This document shows positions 1 through 13,275 of a DNA stretch of 64,000 nt, piece by piece. Under the pieces are notes generated by a model. The model did no database searches, had not been told where the DNA came from, and saw only the letters and a list, made by a program, of their open reading frames with translations. A program made the position numbers and the translations under genes. Position 1 is the stretch's first letter, and each line of letters opens with the position of its first letter. Origin of the DNA: Pseudofabraea citricarpa (taxonomy: Eukaryota > Ascomycota > Leotiomycetes > Helotiales > Dermateaceae); the NCBI GenBank assembly GCA_029641185.1, contig JAPWGK010000012.1:744001-808000 (forward strand), given 5' to 3'.

Positions 1-3000
1 TTATAATATAAAAGGTTAAAAATCTAGTAAAAAAATATAAGATACTAGTAAAAATATAAAAAAAGAGTATTTATAGATTCTTAAATAACTTATAATATTA
101 TTTACTAGGCTCGTTTAAGTACTTATTTACTTTTATTTATCTAATTTATAATATATTTATTTTACTTTTAGAGACGATACTAGTATTTAAGAATATCTAG
201 CTTAAATATCTTAGTAATATTAGTTAATAAAAGTTAATATTTACTTTCTTACTAATAAACCTAGAATTTTATTTATTTACTAATATAAATAAAATAACTA
301 TTAAGTTTATTAATTCTAAGATTTATAAGGTTTAAGTTAAGACCTTAATAAAATAATACTAAAAGATATCTAATTATAACCCCTTAAATAATTAGCTTTA
401 TTATTATATTAGTATTTTATTTAGCTAAGATAATATATTATAACTATTTTATTAAAATAAATCTCTTATTATTCTTATCCCTTTTTTTATTATATAATAA
501 ATTATCTTAATATTTTTTAAGATTATTATCTTATATAAAAATTAAGAAAAAAAGAAATTAATTAAGATAAAAGATAAAAATCTATTAGTAATTAGCTACG
601 TCTACTTATTTTTAATATCCTAAGACTAAGAGCTTCTTAAGAAAGAGGGTTATATAATATTACCTAAAACCTATCTAATAATATTTAATATAACTTTCTA
701 GGTACTTAAAGATACCTTAAACCTAAGGACTTTAATAATACCTTTTATTTTAGTAACTAAAAGTATATATAAAGATCTTAAGATAATAAAGCTTAATATA
801 AAAAATCCTAGAGCCGAAACCCCTAGTAAGGTTATTAAGCGTATTCGACCTAAGTATATTCTCTTAATCTTATTATTTACTTTTTATTAACCGGTCTTTT
901 TATCTTAGTATTAAATTAAGTCTAATATTTTACTTTTTATTAATAGAATTTCCTAGTAATAATATAAAAAGCTTTATTTAGAGAGTATTTTTCTCTTATA
1001 TTATAAAGAAAAAGGATATAAAAGATACTTATAATTATAAGAATAAAAAGAAGAAGGATATAATTTAATAGGTATTTAATAAATTACGCGCGCTTTTATA
1101 TATAATAAATTATTATATTCTTAAACGTCTTCTTTATAACTTTAACTTTTATTAGTATTTATATATTATTTTTATTTTTATATAATACCTAGTTATAAGC
1201 TTAAAGTTACTCGAATACTTTAGTAATAAGTTTTATATTAAGCTTATAATACTTATTCTTAATAAACTTTTAGATAAATACGAAGCTAAGAAAAATAACC
1301 TCTTTCTTATCTCTAAGTTTTATCTTAGGTATATAAATAAGATATTACCTAGTTAATATTTACTAGATAATATAAATATCTTTTAGTATTTTAAACTTCT
1401 TTTAGATAACTAGCTTATAAGAGGTTATATATAAGTTACTAAAGTTTTACTTATTTTTAGAGAACTAAAAGAGGAATTAAAGAAATTAAAAGTAATATAA
1501 GTTATTTATTTCCTACTAGGTTATTTTAATTATAATATAAAAGCTAGATATATTAACTCTTTTAATATATCTTATAATCGTATAATTAGATTATTATAGC
1601 TAGTAAATTATTTAATTAAACTTAGTTTCTTTTTTTATAAAATTAAAAATAAATAATATTAGTTTTTTAAAGAAATTAAGTAAAAAGATATATTAAAGCC
1701 TAAACTTAATAAGTAAGATCCGTAAAAGGATAATAATAATTATATCCGAGTAAAAGGTTTTATTATCCTTAGGTATATAAAAGCTAAGAGAATAATTAAT
1801 AATAAAAAACTTATATTTATTATAAAGTTAACTTAAACTAAAGATATTAAAGATTATAAGGTATATAAAATTAATAAAAGCGAGATAAATAAGTTAATAA
1901 ATAATATAACTAATAATAAAAGCTTTAGAAAAATAATATCCCCTAATAAATTTACCTAATAGGTTAGAAAATATATTAAAAGCTTAAGAGACCTTATTAT
2001 TTATAATATATTATATAATAGATAAAAATAATACTTAGGAGTACGTAAGCTAAGAAAGATTTATTATTAATATAAAATAATATAAGTATTAAATAAATTA
2101 AACGAGTCTTATAAATTAAAATAATAACTAGGTATCTTATTAGGATCTAATTATCTTAAAGTCTAATTATATTCTAATATATTCTTATTATTAATCGAGT
2201 TTTATTCTAAAATTATTTAAAGATTTACTCTTATAATTTACTCTTTTTCTTATAACCTAGTAAATATTATTTATCTAAAAGTTATTACTTAATATTTATT
2301 CTTATATCTAAGTATCTTAACTTAGGTTTACTAGAATACTTATTTTTATTATAACTAGAATTACTAAAGTTATTATTAGTATTATCGCTTCTAGTATTAT
2401 TAACTTTATATTCTTATAAAAAGCTAAGCTTTAGATTAATATTACTAAGACCTACTTTTATAATAAATATATTTCAACTAAGGTTACTTAGAAGATATAA
2501 TTATATCTTACTTAATTAGCTTAATAATAAAATTATTAATCTTCCTTATATAACTAATATTCTTAATAAGATAAATAACCTAAGTAAAAGAGACTTCTTA
2601 CTTATTATAATTATCTTAGATTATTATTATAAAAAAGAAATAATAAATAAAATATAAACGAAATATAATCTTAATAAATATTAGTTAAGATAATTAGTAA
2701 AAGTTAAAGCTATTAAATAATATTTTTATATTAATATTTTATAATATAAAAGACGCTTATAAAAGTAGTTAACTTTTTATATTTATACTTATAATAACTT
2801 CTAAAATCTAATAAGACTTAGGATTTTACTAATAAAAGTTAAAGAAAAGTTTATATTAATAATAAGACCTTAGCTAAATAAGACGCTTATATTTCTTATA
2901 TATTTGATTATTATTAGATAAAAAGAGTTACTTTTACTTAATAGATAATATTTTCTTTTTATTATTTTTAGTCGAGTTAAAGCGATTAAGATTATTATTA

Positions 3001-4850
3001 TTATTATTATTATTTTAGCTTCTTATCTTATTATTACTTAATATTAAGATATTATAATTAGGAAGCGATTATTTCTAATTAATTAGTTATAAGCGTTTAA
3101 CTCTTTTAATTATTATAACTAATACTAGATAATTTACTTCTTATTATAATCTCTCGTCTTAGTTCTTTTTATAACTTTTAATCTCTTATTATATCTTCTT
3201 TTATTTTCTTTTTTTTTACTTAAAAGAAAGTAAAAGCTCGATTAATATAAGTTTATTTATTATATCTTAACTTATATTAAGATAACTTTCTTAGAATAAA
3301 ATCTCTAAAAACGCTTTATAATAAGATAAAAGTAAACTTAAAAATATTATATAATTAATAAAATATAATTTTTTTATAATATTATTATATAATAACTTAC
3401 TTAAAAGACGCGAAAGATTATAAGGAAATATAAAATTTAAAGTTAAAGTTATTTATTTTATAAATAATAAGAAAGAAGTTAAGCTAGGAAAATTATTAAT
3501 ATTATATTAGTTATTAGAAGTATATAAAAGAAATAAGGTTTTAGAGCTAGTAGTTAAGTCTAGACTATTAAAAATATCTAATTATAATCTTATTAGATTT
3601 TTAGTATTATTATTAACTTTAGCTTTAAGAGTACTTAAATAATTATTATCTTATAAGATAATTAGATCTTTTATATCTTATTAAGGAAATTAGCTATTTA
3701 CTTTTATAATAAAAGCTAGGAAGCTTACTTACCTAAGCTACTAATAGATTTATTACCTAATTATAACTTATAATATTTAATAAAAGTATCTTTCTTATTT
3801 ATAATTAACTCTTAAACCCCTCTTTTTTTATAACTCGAGTTAAGGTTAATTATTATAAAGCCTTACTTTTATAACTTTATAAATAATAATTCTTAGATAA
3901 TAAAAAGATTATAATTATTATTATTTATTTTATTATAATATTTATAAATAATATTTATATTTAGTTAAGTTATAATATATTAATAAATATAATTATAAGT
4001 TAAATACGTATTATTTATATATACCTTAAATTCTAGGCTTATTATCCCTATTATTATTAGATATTATTATTATTATTATTATTACTAGTTATAATATACT
4101 AAGTAATATATTATTTATTATAATTTCTAGGAGCTTATTAATAATATATAATTATTTTATAATAAATATATACTAAGATACTATACTTTTAGAATATAAA
4201 AAGGTTAATATATAAATATATTTTTTAGTAAAAAAGATTATATTAAGTAAGAGATTAGAAAAAATTAGTTAAAAAACTTATAAGCTTCTAATAAGATAAT
4301 AAATTTATAAAAAGATAATAAATATAAAAAAATTAAGAGTTTAAATAAACTTTTTATCTTATCTTTATCTTTACTCTAGTTTATTATATTATATTATTTT
4401 TACTTATATTTTTACGTTCTTTTTATTAAAGATATCTTAATAATAATATAACTTCTCTTATAAAAAGAGATTTTTTATAATTATAAGATCTAAAAATAAT
4501 AAATCTTATAATCTCGTATAATTATATATTATAATTAGCCGATTATAATATTATCTCTTAATTATTAGTAAGATTATAAAAAGCTAAGTAAGAAAGAATA
4601 ATAATTATTATATAATAAATAGATATAAGACTTTAGGTATTATTTTTTTATTTATCTAAGAACTTTATAAAAATAAATATACTTTAGTTCTTTCTTATTA
4701 TTTATTATCTAAATAAATAATCTTATAACTAATATTATCTAATTAAAAGATTTTTCGAATAATAATACTCTTAGCTAAGTATTATATAAGCTTATTATCT
4801 CGAATTAGCTTAGAATTATATAATTTAAACTAAGTTAATAAATAATCTTA
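1..4850. repeat. Unidentified RIP-decayed DNA
   Basis: This part is strongly RIP-mutated. I could not match it to a protein domain or to another segment of the window. It contains short TTA microsatellites near 2993-3017 and 4063-4085. It is probably transposon-derived because RIP acts on duplicated DNA, but the partner copies are outside this window or too decayed for me to see. Confidence 0.5.
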
Positions 4851-5795
4851 TTATAGAATCTAGGATCAGGTGATTTATTATATAAGGGATTAGGATAACT
4901 AATATAATTTACTTAGTAATAAATATTAATCTTATATAAATACGCTTTTTCTTATAATCTCTTATTTGTCTTAATTAGATAATATAAATTATATTTTCTA
5001 CGCTTTCTTAATTACTTAAATTATCTTTACTTTTATTATATAATAATTATAAGCTCGGCTTATAATTAAAGCTTCCTAAAATTATATTTAAATTATAAGA
5101 AAGCTAAAAAATAATTATTCTTAAGTTTAAAATCTATTATTATTATTATAACTTCTAAAATAAACTAGTAGAAAGCTAAGGAGATTTCTTTAAAAGATTA
5201 TAACTTATAACCCGACTAATTCCTTTAATTTTATTACTAAGTTTATATAAAGTAAATCTAAGAGCTTATAAACCTAGATATTATAGATATAAAAAGCGTA
5301 AATATTAATCTTCTTATACGAGTATTAATTATTAATAAACTTATTAATAAAAAAATAACGTTTAATTAATAATTATACTTAGATTAAATAATAATTAATA
5401 AGCTTTCTAGACTAAAACCTAACTTATTATAAGATATTATAATTATATACGATAATATATAATATAAGCTTAATACTTAGCTAAGGATTTATATTATAAA
5501 GTAAGCGAGCTAATTATATAATATAACCGAATATTATACTTTTAAGTAATAAGTTAAATAAATAGTTTCTTTCTTAATCTTAATTTATTATATAATAAAA
5601 GTAGAGTTAGTTTAAGTAATTAAGAAAGCGTAAAAAGTATAATTTATATTATCTAATTAAGAGGAGCGAGAGATTATAGTAAAAAGCGTATTTATATAAG
5701 ATTAATACTTATTACTAAGTAGATTATCTTAGTTATCTTAATCTCTTATATAATAAATTACCTAATCCTAGATTTTATAATATATCTTATAGTTT
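4851..5795 (-). mobile_element. Family A element, internally deleted copy
   Basis: The part at 4851-5550 is the reverse complement of the right end of family A (12570-13275 and 34260-34962). The part at 5590-5795 is a forward copy of the ~190-bp terminal repeat. Both ends therefore carry the same terminal inverted repeat, but about 3.3 kb of the interior seen in the other copies is missing. The result is a roughly 0.95-kb MITE-like derivative. Its outer edges carry the motif CTAGATT(C/T)TATAAT. The mobilising class is unknown. Confidence 0.6.
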
Positions 5796-6492
5796 ATTAC
5801 GCTTAATACGCGTATTATTTTCTAAGAGTATAAGATTAGCGTGTTATCCCTAAATAAGCAAATAATACGAGCTAGGTAATTATATTATATACGATTATTT
5901 ATTAATCGAATTATTAGATTAGGTTTATAAATTAGAGATTTCTTTATATTATCTTTAGTTCTCCCGATTTGGCTAATACTAGGAGCGACCTAATTATTAC
6001 TCTATAAATTAAGGATTTTACTTATAAAATCCTTACTTTATAACTTCTTTTTCTTTTTCTTTTATAACCTTAATCTTAATCTTAATTATAATATTATTAA
6101 GCTTAAGTATTCTTTTTATCTTTTTTTTTTTTCTTCTTATTATTCGCTTTTTTTAATAAATAAATTAAAGATATCTTATATTACTTATAAGACGAAGATA
6201 AAAAATCTATTAAAAGCGCGTAAAATAAAAGAGACTTTTATAAGATTTATTTCTTTTTTTTTCCTTTTCTTAATATATAAATAATTTTTTATATTTTATA
6301 CTAGTTACTTATTATTTTATAAATTATAAATATTTACGATTCTCTTTAAGCTAGAGATTTATCTACTAATAAGCTTATATAACTTATTATAAAGCTTTTT
6401 ACTATTAATATTAAGCCGGCTAATATACCTCTTATTTCTTATATAACTTATTCTTTTATATTTTTTTCTCTTATTCGGCTTACTTCTAATAA
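5796..6492. repeat. Segment duplicated (inverted) at 23473-24180
   Basis: About 700 bp that match 23473-24180 in reverse complement. In both places it directly abuts a family A terminal repeat. Either this segment belongs to a larger family A unit, so the terminal repeats are not truly terminal, or a block made of flank plus element end was duplicated. It includes T/C-rich runs and carries the full RIP signature. No coding content was recognised. Confidence 0.6.
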
Positions 6493-9042
6493 GTATTTTT
6501 ACTCTAGTATAATATCCTAGGGATTTTAATTAACTTAAGATAACTTTTATTAGTTTATAATTAGTAACTCTTATCCTAAGTATATACTTATTATATATAA
6601 GAAATTCTAGTATAACTTCTTAGCTCTTAAGAATAAGTTTAAGTAACTTACTAATAAGACTAATAACTTTAATTATAAGAAGCTTCTTATTTTAAAAGAT
6701 TTATTTTTCTCTTATAAGTATCTTTATCTAATATTTATATTATTACTAACTATTATTTAGTTATTTTATATAATAAGCGCGATCGTATAAACTAGCTTAT
6801 ATTTACTCGTACTTATAAGAGTAATACTCTTAAGTTTCTTAAGAGTCTAGATAATATTACTTTCTTTTAGTTAAATAATTTATCTAATAATAATAAAGAT
6901 AATAATAATACCTTTAATTAGTATATTATTAAACGCGAATATTATTTTTATAAGTATTATATTTATTAAGGGGAGGATCCTAATTAATTTTCTAGATACT
7001 AGAAGCTTAATATTAAAGAGCTTAATATAAAATCTCTTAGGAAAATCCTTCGGGTTCCTAGGAATAAGCGCTTAATTTCTTATCTTAGTTACTTAAAAAA
7101 TATCTTAAGTAATAAAAGTAATAATTATTATTTTAAGATTATTAATAGAAATAAGTATTATTTATTATATTTATCTAAATATATTTATATCCTAATTTTT
7201 AATCTAGTTTTACCTTTTACTAAGCGTTTTATTATTATTTTTTAAGAAAAAGCTTTTTTTTCCTCTAAAATATATTCTTATATTTCCCTAAGTAGGAATT
7301 TTATTAATTTATTACTCTTAGGATCTAAAGAAATATCACTTAGTTATTTATTAGATTTTAGAACTAGATATTAATTATAATAAGTTAGAATAAGTTAGGA
7401 GAATTTATAGTTATAAGTATAACTTTAGGTTTATTAGTCCTAGTAAGCGAGATAAAAAGAAAACTCGTCTTATAAAAATAACTAATAATATAATTAATAT
7501 TTTACTTAGTTAAAAGCTTAGTTTATTTTTATTTAGTTATTTATATAAGTATAAGCTTAGTAACTTATAAGTATTACTTAAGAATACTTTCTATTATAAC
7601 TTTAATAATTATTATTATATTTTAAAGTATTTTACTTAAATAAAAGAAATTTATAAATAAAAATATAAATAAAAGTAAAAACTTTTTCGCTTTTTAAAAT
7701 TACTTTTCTATCTTATTATAAGTATCTTATATATTAAGTAAAACTCGAAAATATTTAAACTTATATTAAGAGAGATTTTTTATAAGATTATTAGCTAATA
7801 TATTATTTATAAAAATATAAAATACTTCGAAAATATCTTTATTATACTCTTAGTATAATTATATATTCTAAATATTTATATATCTTAGCTTAGTTACGAT
7901 TCTTATATTTTCTCTAATAATTAAACGAATTATCTATTAGTTATTATAAAAGATTATTTATAACTCCTTAATCTTTAGACTTAATTTTTTAAAAAGCCTC
8001 TAAAAAATTATAGTTTCTTTTATTATAAACTTAATACTTTAAAGTTTAGCTTTTATAGTTAATATAAATATATTTAGTTAATATATTATTTTTTAAGTAA
8101 TTAGATTACTAAATAAAGAAATCGTATAATTATATAAAAAGTATTACGTTTTTATATTATTTATAAAAGATATATCTAATATAATTAATATCTAGATTTT
8201 ATTAAGCTTATAATTAAATTATATTACTAGAAAGTATATTCTAAAAAGATACTTAATTATCTAATTTATAGCTATAAGATATTTTATACTTAGATTAGTT
8301 AAGAAATAAAAAAGCTAAGAAGTTATAAAAGCTATATTTAGTCTAATTATAATTATAATATATAATACTAAGTTTACTTTTTCTTAATATTTCTTAACTT
8401 AAGCTTTAGAGGTTTATCTTATATTTTTTATAAACTTTATTATTAGTAATAAAATACTTAGGTATTTCTTATCTATTAAATTAAATCTAATAATAACTAT
8501 TTTAATATATATATTATAAATTAATTATATCTTTTTCTAAGCTTGATTTCTAATAATATATACTTCTAGGAATTATTTTACGTTCCTAAGGTCTTTAAGC
8601 TTATATATTTTATTAAGTTTATAAATAATCTCTTAGGTTTTAGTTTTATTATTCTTATAATATAATACTTATATATTATTAATATAAAATATAACTAAGA
8701 CTTTAGATCTTAGGCTTATATAAATATATAAGTCTTCTTTATATATAATTAGATTTAGCTTCTTTAAAATAACTAAGAATTTATAGAATTATAAAATAAG
8801 AGAATCTCTTAAGTTATATAATACTCGATCGATTTTTATATATATTCCTAGTATTTTAAATCTATTAGATAATAAGCAAGTAACTAGAGCTTCGCTTTCT
8901 TCTCTTAAGGTATTAATAAATATATTAATTATATTAAATTATTTAAACTTAAGATTAAAATATATTATAATTATTATTATTACTTAAAATAATTATAATA
9001 TAAGAATAATTATATAAGTTAATATAATTAATTTATTATCTT
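6493..9042 (-). mobile_element. Copia-type retrotransposon relic
   Basis: Read on the minus strand, about 8560-8910 gives a decayed Ty1/copia reverse transcriptase. It has a block like YGLRDSPLLWY followed by the region of the YVDD catalytic motif, near 8666-8700, with the acidic residues lost to G-to-A changes. The portion toward 6.5 kb would be the RNase H and 3' end, but I could not read it with certainty. The 5' half (gag, protease, integrase) is absent because family A copy 1 begins at 9043. No LTR pair was identified. Confidence 0.6.
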
Positions 9043-12000
9043 ATAAATTACTTTAAACTATAATTTATAATTAATATTAGGTTATTATTCTAGATAAGTC
9101 TAATTTATATATAAATACTTACTTTAGAGGAATTAATTTAGTTTTTACTTCTAAGATCCTAATTATTTACTAGTAGTTTTTATCTTCTAGGTTTTAGAGC
9201 TTTAGTTTTATATTATCTCTAAAGTAAATACTAAGTAGATAATTTATTAGATTCTTCTAATATTTTAGTACTTTTAGTATATTATTTTAATAAACGCTTA
9301 AGAGTTTACTTAAGAGGCCGCTTATTTATATATTTATTCTTAAGACTTTTATTTATAATATTATAATAATTATTATATATATTATTTTAAAATAATCTTT
9401 ATTTTATCTTATTAACTAATTAGACTAATAAGTATAATAAAAGTTATTAAGTATATTAATATATTAATACTTAGCTTAACTTATTATTTTTTTAAGCTAC
9501 TTATCTTTTATCTTTATAAAAGAATATATTATATTTCTTTTACTTTCCCTAGAGCTTTTATAATCTTTATCTTAGAGTCTCTTATTAGATTATATTATTA
9601 GACTAAATTTCTTACGCTTATATTTACGTTTTAATTCTAAGAGCTAAGCTAAGACTTTTCTTCTAGGTTTTTTCTAAGAAGACTTTTATTAACTTATTAC
9701 TTAATTATATAATCCCTTTTATTATATAATTACCTAAGATATTATTTTTCTTAATAATAGATTACTTAAGTTAGCTCTTATTATTTTATTATTATTTTTA
9801 CTTCTTAAAATTAATATACTTTTAGATTCGAGAATATTATTAAAAGATAAAAGTCCTAAAAGTTAATTAAATAAATTATTCTTTTGTTATTTTATAATTA
9901 CTAAAAGTATTAATATAACTTCTTATATTAGCTTTTTAGCTTTTACTTAAGACTTAATCTCTTAAGAAGCTAAAATATTATCCCTTAGATTAATAAGAAT
10001 ATTATTACTTCTTCTAATAAGCTTCTTATTTTGCTTAATTATAAGGCTTATATCTTTTTATCTAATTAAATTACTAAGTATTAATCTAATATCTTAAATC
10101 TTAGGTTTTCTAATTTTAATTGTATTTATTATTATTCTAGTAATTATAAGTAATTAGCTTTTCTTTTATTTTTTATTTAAATTATACCTAATATTCTTAT
10201 TAAATCTAATATTTCTAGTAATAATAATTCTATTAAGTATAAGAACTTATATTTTATAAATATTAGATATAATATATCTTATTAAATATCTAATATAAGC
10301 TTATAATCTAGTTTTAAAAGCTTTTACTAAGCTCCTAGCTTCTTATTTTTTAATTAATAGGTATATCTAATAGTTATATATATAAATTTTATCTTAATTA
10401 AGTTAAAAATTTATTATTAAGTTAATAATTTACTTAGGATTATATTATTAAAAGTATAAGCGAAATTAGAAGTCGAGTATCTTATTTAGGGTTTTTATAT
10501 TATTAGCTTAAAAAAGGCTAATATTATATAAAAAGATTCTTATAAGTATAATTTCTAGTTATAAGTTTACTAGAAGGTTTATATTCTCTCTTATCTTTAT
10601 AAATCTTATAATTACTTTTTATCTAGCTTATTTTATTTTATTATTTATCTTATATATATATATTAGAGAAAGCTTAAGATCGATATTTATTTCTTTTATC
10701 TAATACTAGTAATAAGTAATACTTTTAATTATAATTATAAATATATTATTATTTTACTTAATTTTATAAATTAGAAGCTTATACTAAGTTTTTATTTAAC
10801 TCTTAAAACTCTTAAGAGAATAATATATCTTCTTATAAGTTTTTTATCTTAGTATAAAACTAAAAAGCTTCTTATTATATTCGTTTTTAATTATAAGTAG
10901 CTAAGAGGATTTATTATACTTATATTTAAAATCAAATAAGTCCTAATTAATTCTCTAGAAAGAATAAAACGATTTTCTCTCTAATAATCGCTTTAATATT
11001 TTTTAGCTAATATAAGCTATAAAATAATACTTATATTTTATTTATTTTATTCTACTTATTTTTATATTATAAACTAATCTAATAAGTATACTTAGAGCTA
11101 CTAGACTAAGATATTTTATTTTATTATACTAAAATTATTTAGAATTTAACCTTAGATATAAAAATCTCTCTTAGTTCTTAAGCTTTAACCTTATTTTTTA
11201 TTTAATTATAAGAAATATAAGGATTCTAGTAATACTTAAAGGGATATTTATAAGAAGTTTTAAGTAAAAGAAAAATAACTTATATTCTAAGAATATAATA
11301 TTAAATAAAAGTCTTAATTTCTTAATATATATATTCTTCTTTTTACTCTTATATCTTAATAAACTATTAAACTCTTAATACTAGATCCTAATTTTCTTAA
11401 GAAAAATCTCTAATATTATATTAATATTAAATCTCTTAATTATTTTAATATTATAAAATATTAAATTTATTATTTCTTTTTTATTTATTTTATCTAATAT
11501 ATTTTTTATAATCCTAGTATTATAAAATAAGATTAATAAATATAAAGTTCTTATATTTATTATATTATCTAGGTTTATTTTAACTAATAAGCTTAAAATT
11601 AAAAGTTTCTTATTATTTACTAAGTAAATAACTTTATAATTATTAATAAGTATATTATTAGATAATAAGTAACTTAAAAAGTTTATAATTATATAAATAT
11701 TTATACCTAGTTATTAGATTATAAGCTTTAGATCTAAGATTATTATATTTATAAGCTCTAAGTATTTATTAATAAAACTTCTAAAAGATTTCTTTCCCTT
11801 TTAGAATAAGTTCTTAAAATTTAAGGTTTTCTAATCTTTCTTAATAAGCTTATTATATACTAAACCTTAGTTCTTATTTTATAAATAATCTTAGATTATA
11901 TAATATTTTTTTTAGAAGAAGGATTTCTAAGATTTCTTTTTAAGCTTCTTATAAGAATATACTTAAGAAATAAGTATATTAAGGGTTTCTAGAAGTATTT

Positions 12001-13275
12001 CTTATCTTTTTTATCTTAGTAAAAATATAATTACTTTTACTTTTATTAAGTTAAGCTAATATATTAGTTTTTAGTATTATTTAATCTTCCCCTAAGAATA
12101 ATAAAGATTATTATTTTCTTAGTTATAAATTAGACTAAATTTTTATATATTAAAGTAAAAAACTAATTTTCGTATTACTTAAGTATTTTACCTAAGAGTC
12201 TAAGTTTATTTACTTTAATATATTTTATTAATTAAAGTCTTTCTTATTCTAGAATTATTTTTATAAATATTATTATAAGAAACTCTTTAGTTATAAGCAA
12301 GCTTTATATCTCTAGTATATTATATATCTAAGTTTATTAGAATACTCTAAGTTATTTCTAATATTATTATATAAGATTTATATAATCTTTTTTTATTTAT
12401 TTAAGTATAATATTATATTTTTAGTAGATAATAATTAGCGTATTATTATTAGTAAATACAAGTTATAACTTTAGTAATCGAATAATTATTTATAAGCTTA
12501 GGTCTTCTTTTTCTCTAATTATTATATTAATTAAAGTTAAGATTAAGAAAGAAACCGTTTATTTAATCTATTACTTAAAGGTATAATATTCGATCGTATT
12601 ATATAATTAGCTCGCTTATTTTATAATATAAATCCTTAGCTAAGTATTAAGCTTATATTATATATTATTATATATAATTATAATATCTTATAATAAGCTA
12701 AGTTTTAGTCTAGAAAGCTTATTAATTATTATCTAATCTAAGTATAATTATTAATTAAATATTATTCTCTTATTAATAAGCTTATTAATAGTTAATACTT
12801 ATATAAGAGGGTTAATATTTATATTTTTTATATTTATAATATCTAGGTTTATAAGCTTCTAGATACGCTTTACGTAAGCTTAGTAGTAGAATTAAAGGAA
12901 TTAATCGGGCTATAAGTTATAATCTTTTAAAGAGATCTTCTTAGCTTCTTATTAGTTTATTTTAGAGATTATAATAATAATAATAGATTTTAAACTTAAG
13001 AATAATTATTTTCTAACTCTCTTATAATTTAAACGTAATTTTAGGAAGCTTTAATTATAAGCCGGGCTTATAATTATTATATAATAAAAGTAAAGTTAAT
13101 TTAAGTAATTAAGAAAGTATAAAAAATATAATTTATATTATCTAATTAAGAGAAATAAGAGATTATAATAAAAAGCGTATTTATATAAGATTAATACTTA
13201 TTACTAAGTAAATTATCTTAGTTATCCTAATCCCTTATATAATAAATTACTTAATCCTAGATTCTATAATATAAT
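9043..13275 (+). mobile_element. Family A element, copy 1
   Basis: This copy aligns along its length with copy 3 (24372-27349 plus 33693-34962) and, inverted, with copy 2 (13276-16268). The right end, 13078-13275, is the ~190-bp terminal repeat. The left terminal repeat is missing, so the copy is 5'-truncated. It is the uninterrupted version of the site where the gypsy element inserted in copy 3, corresponding to about 12015. The interior probably encoded a protein on the minus strand, but I could not recognise it, so whether this is a DNA transposon or another class is open. Confidence 0.7.
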
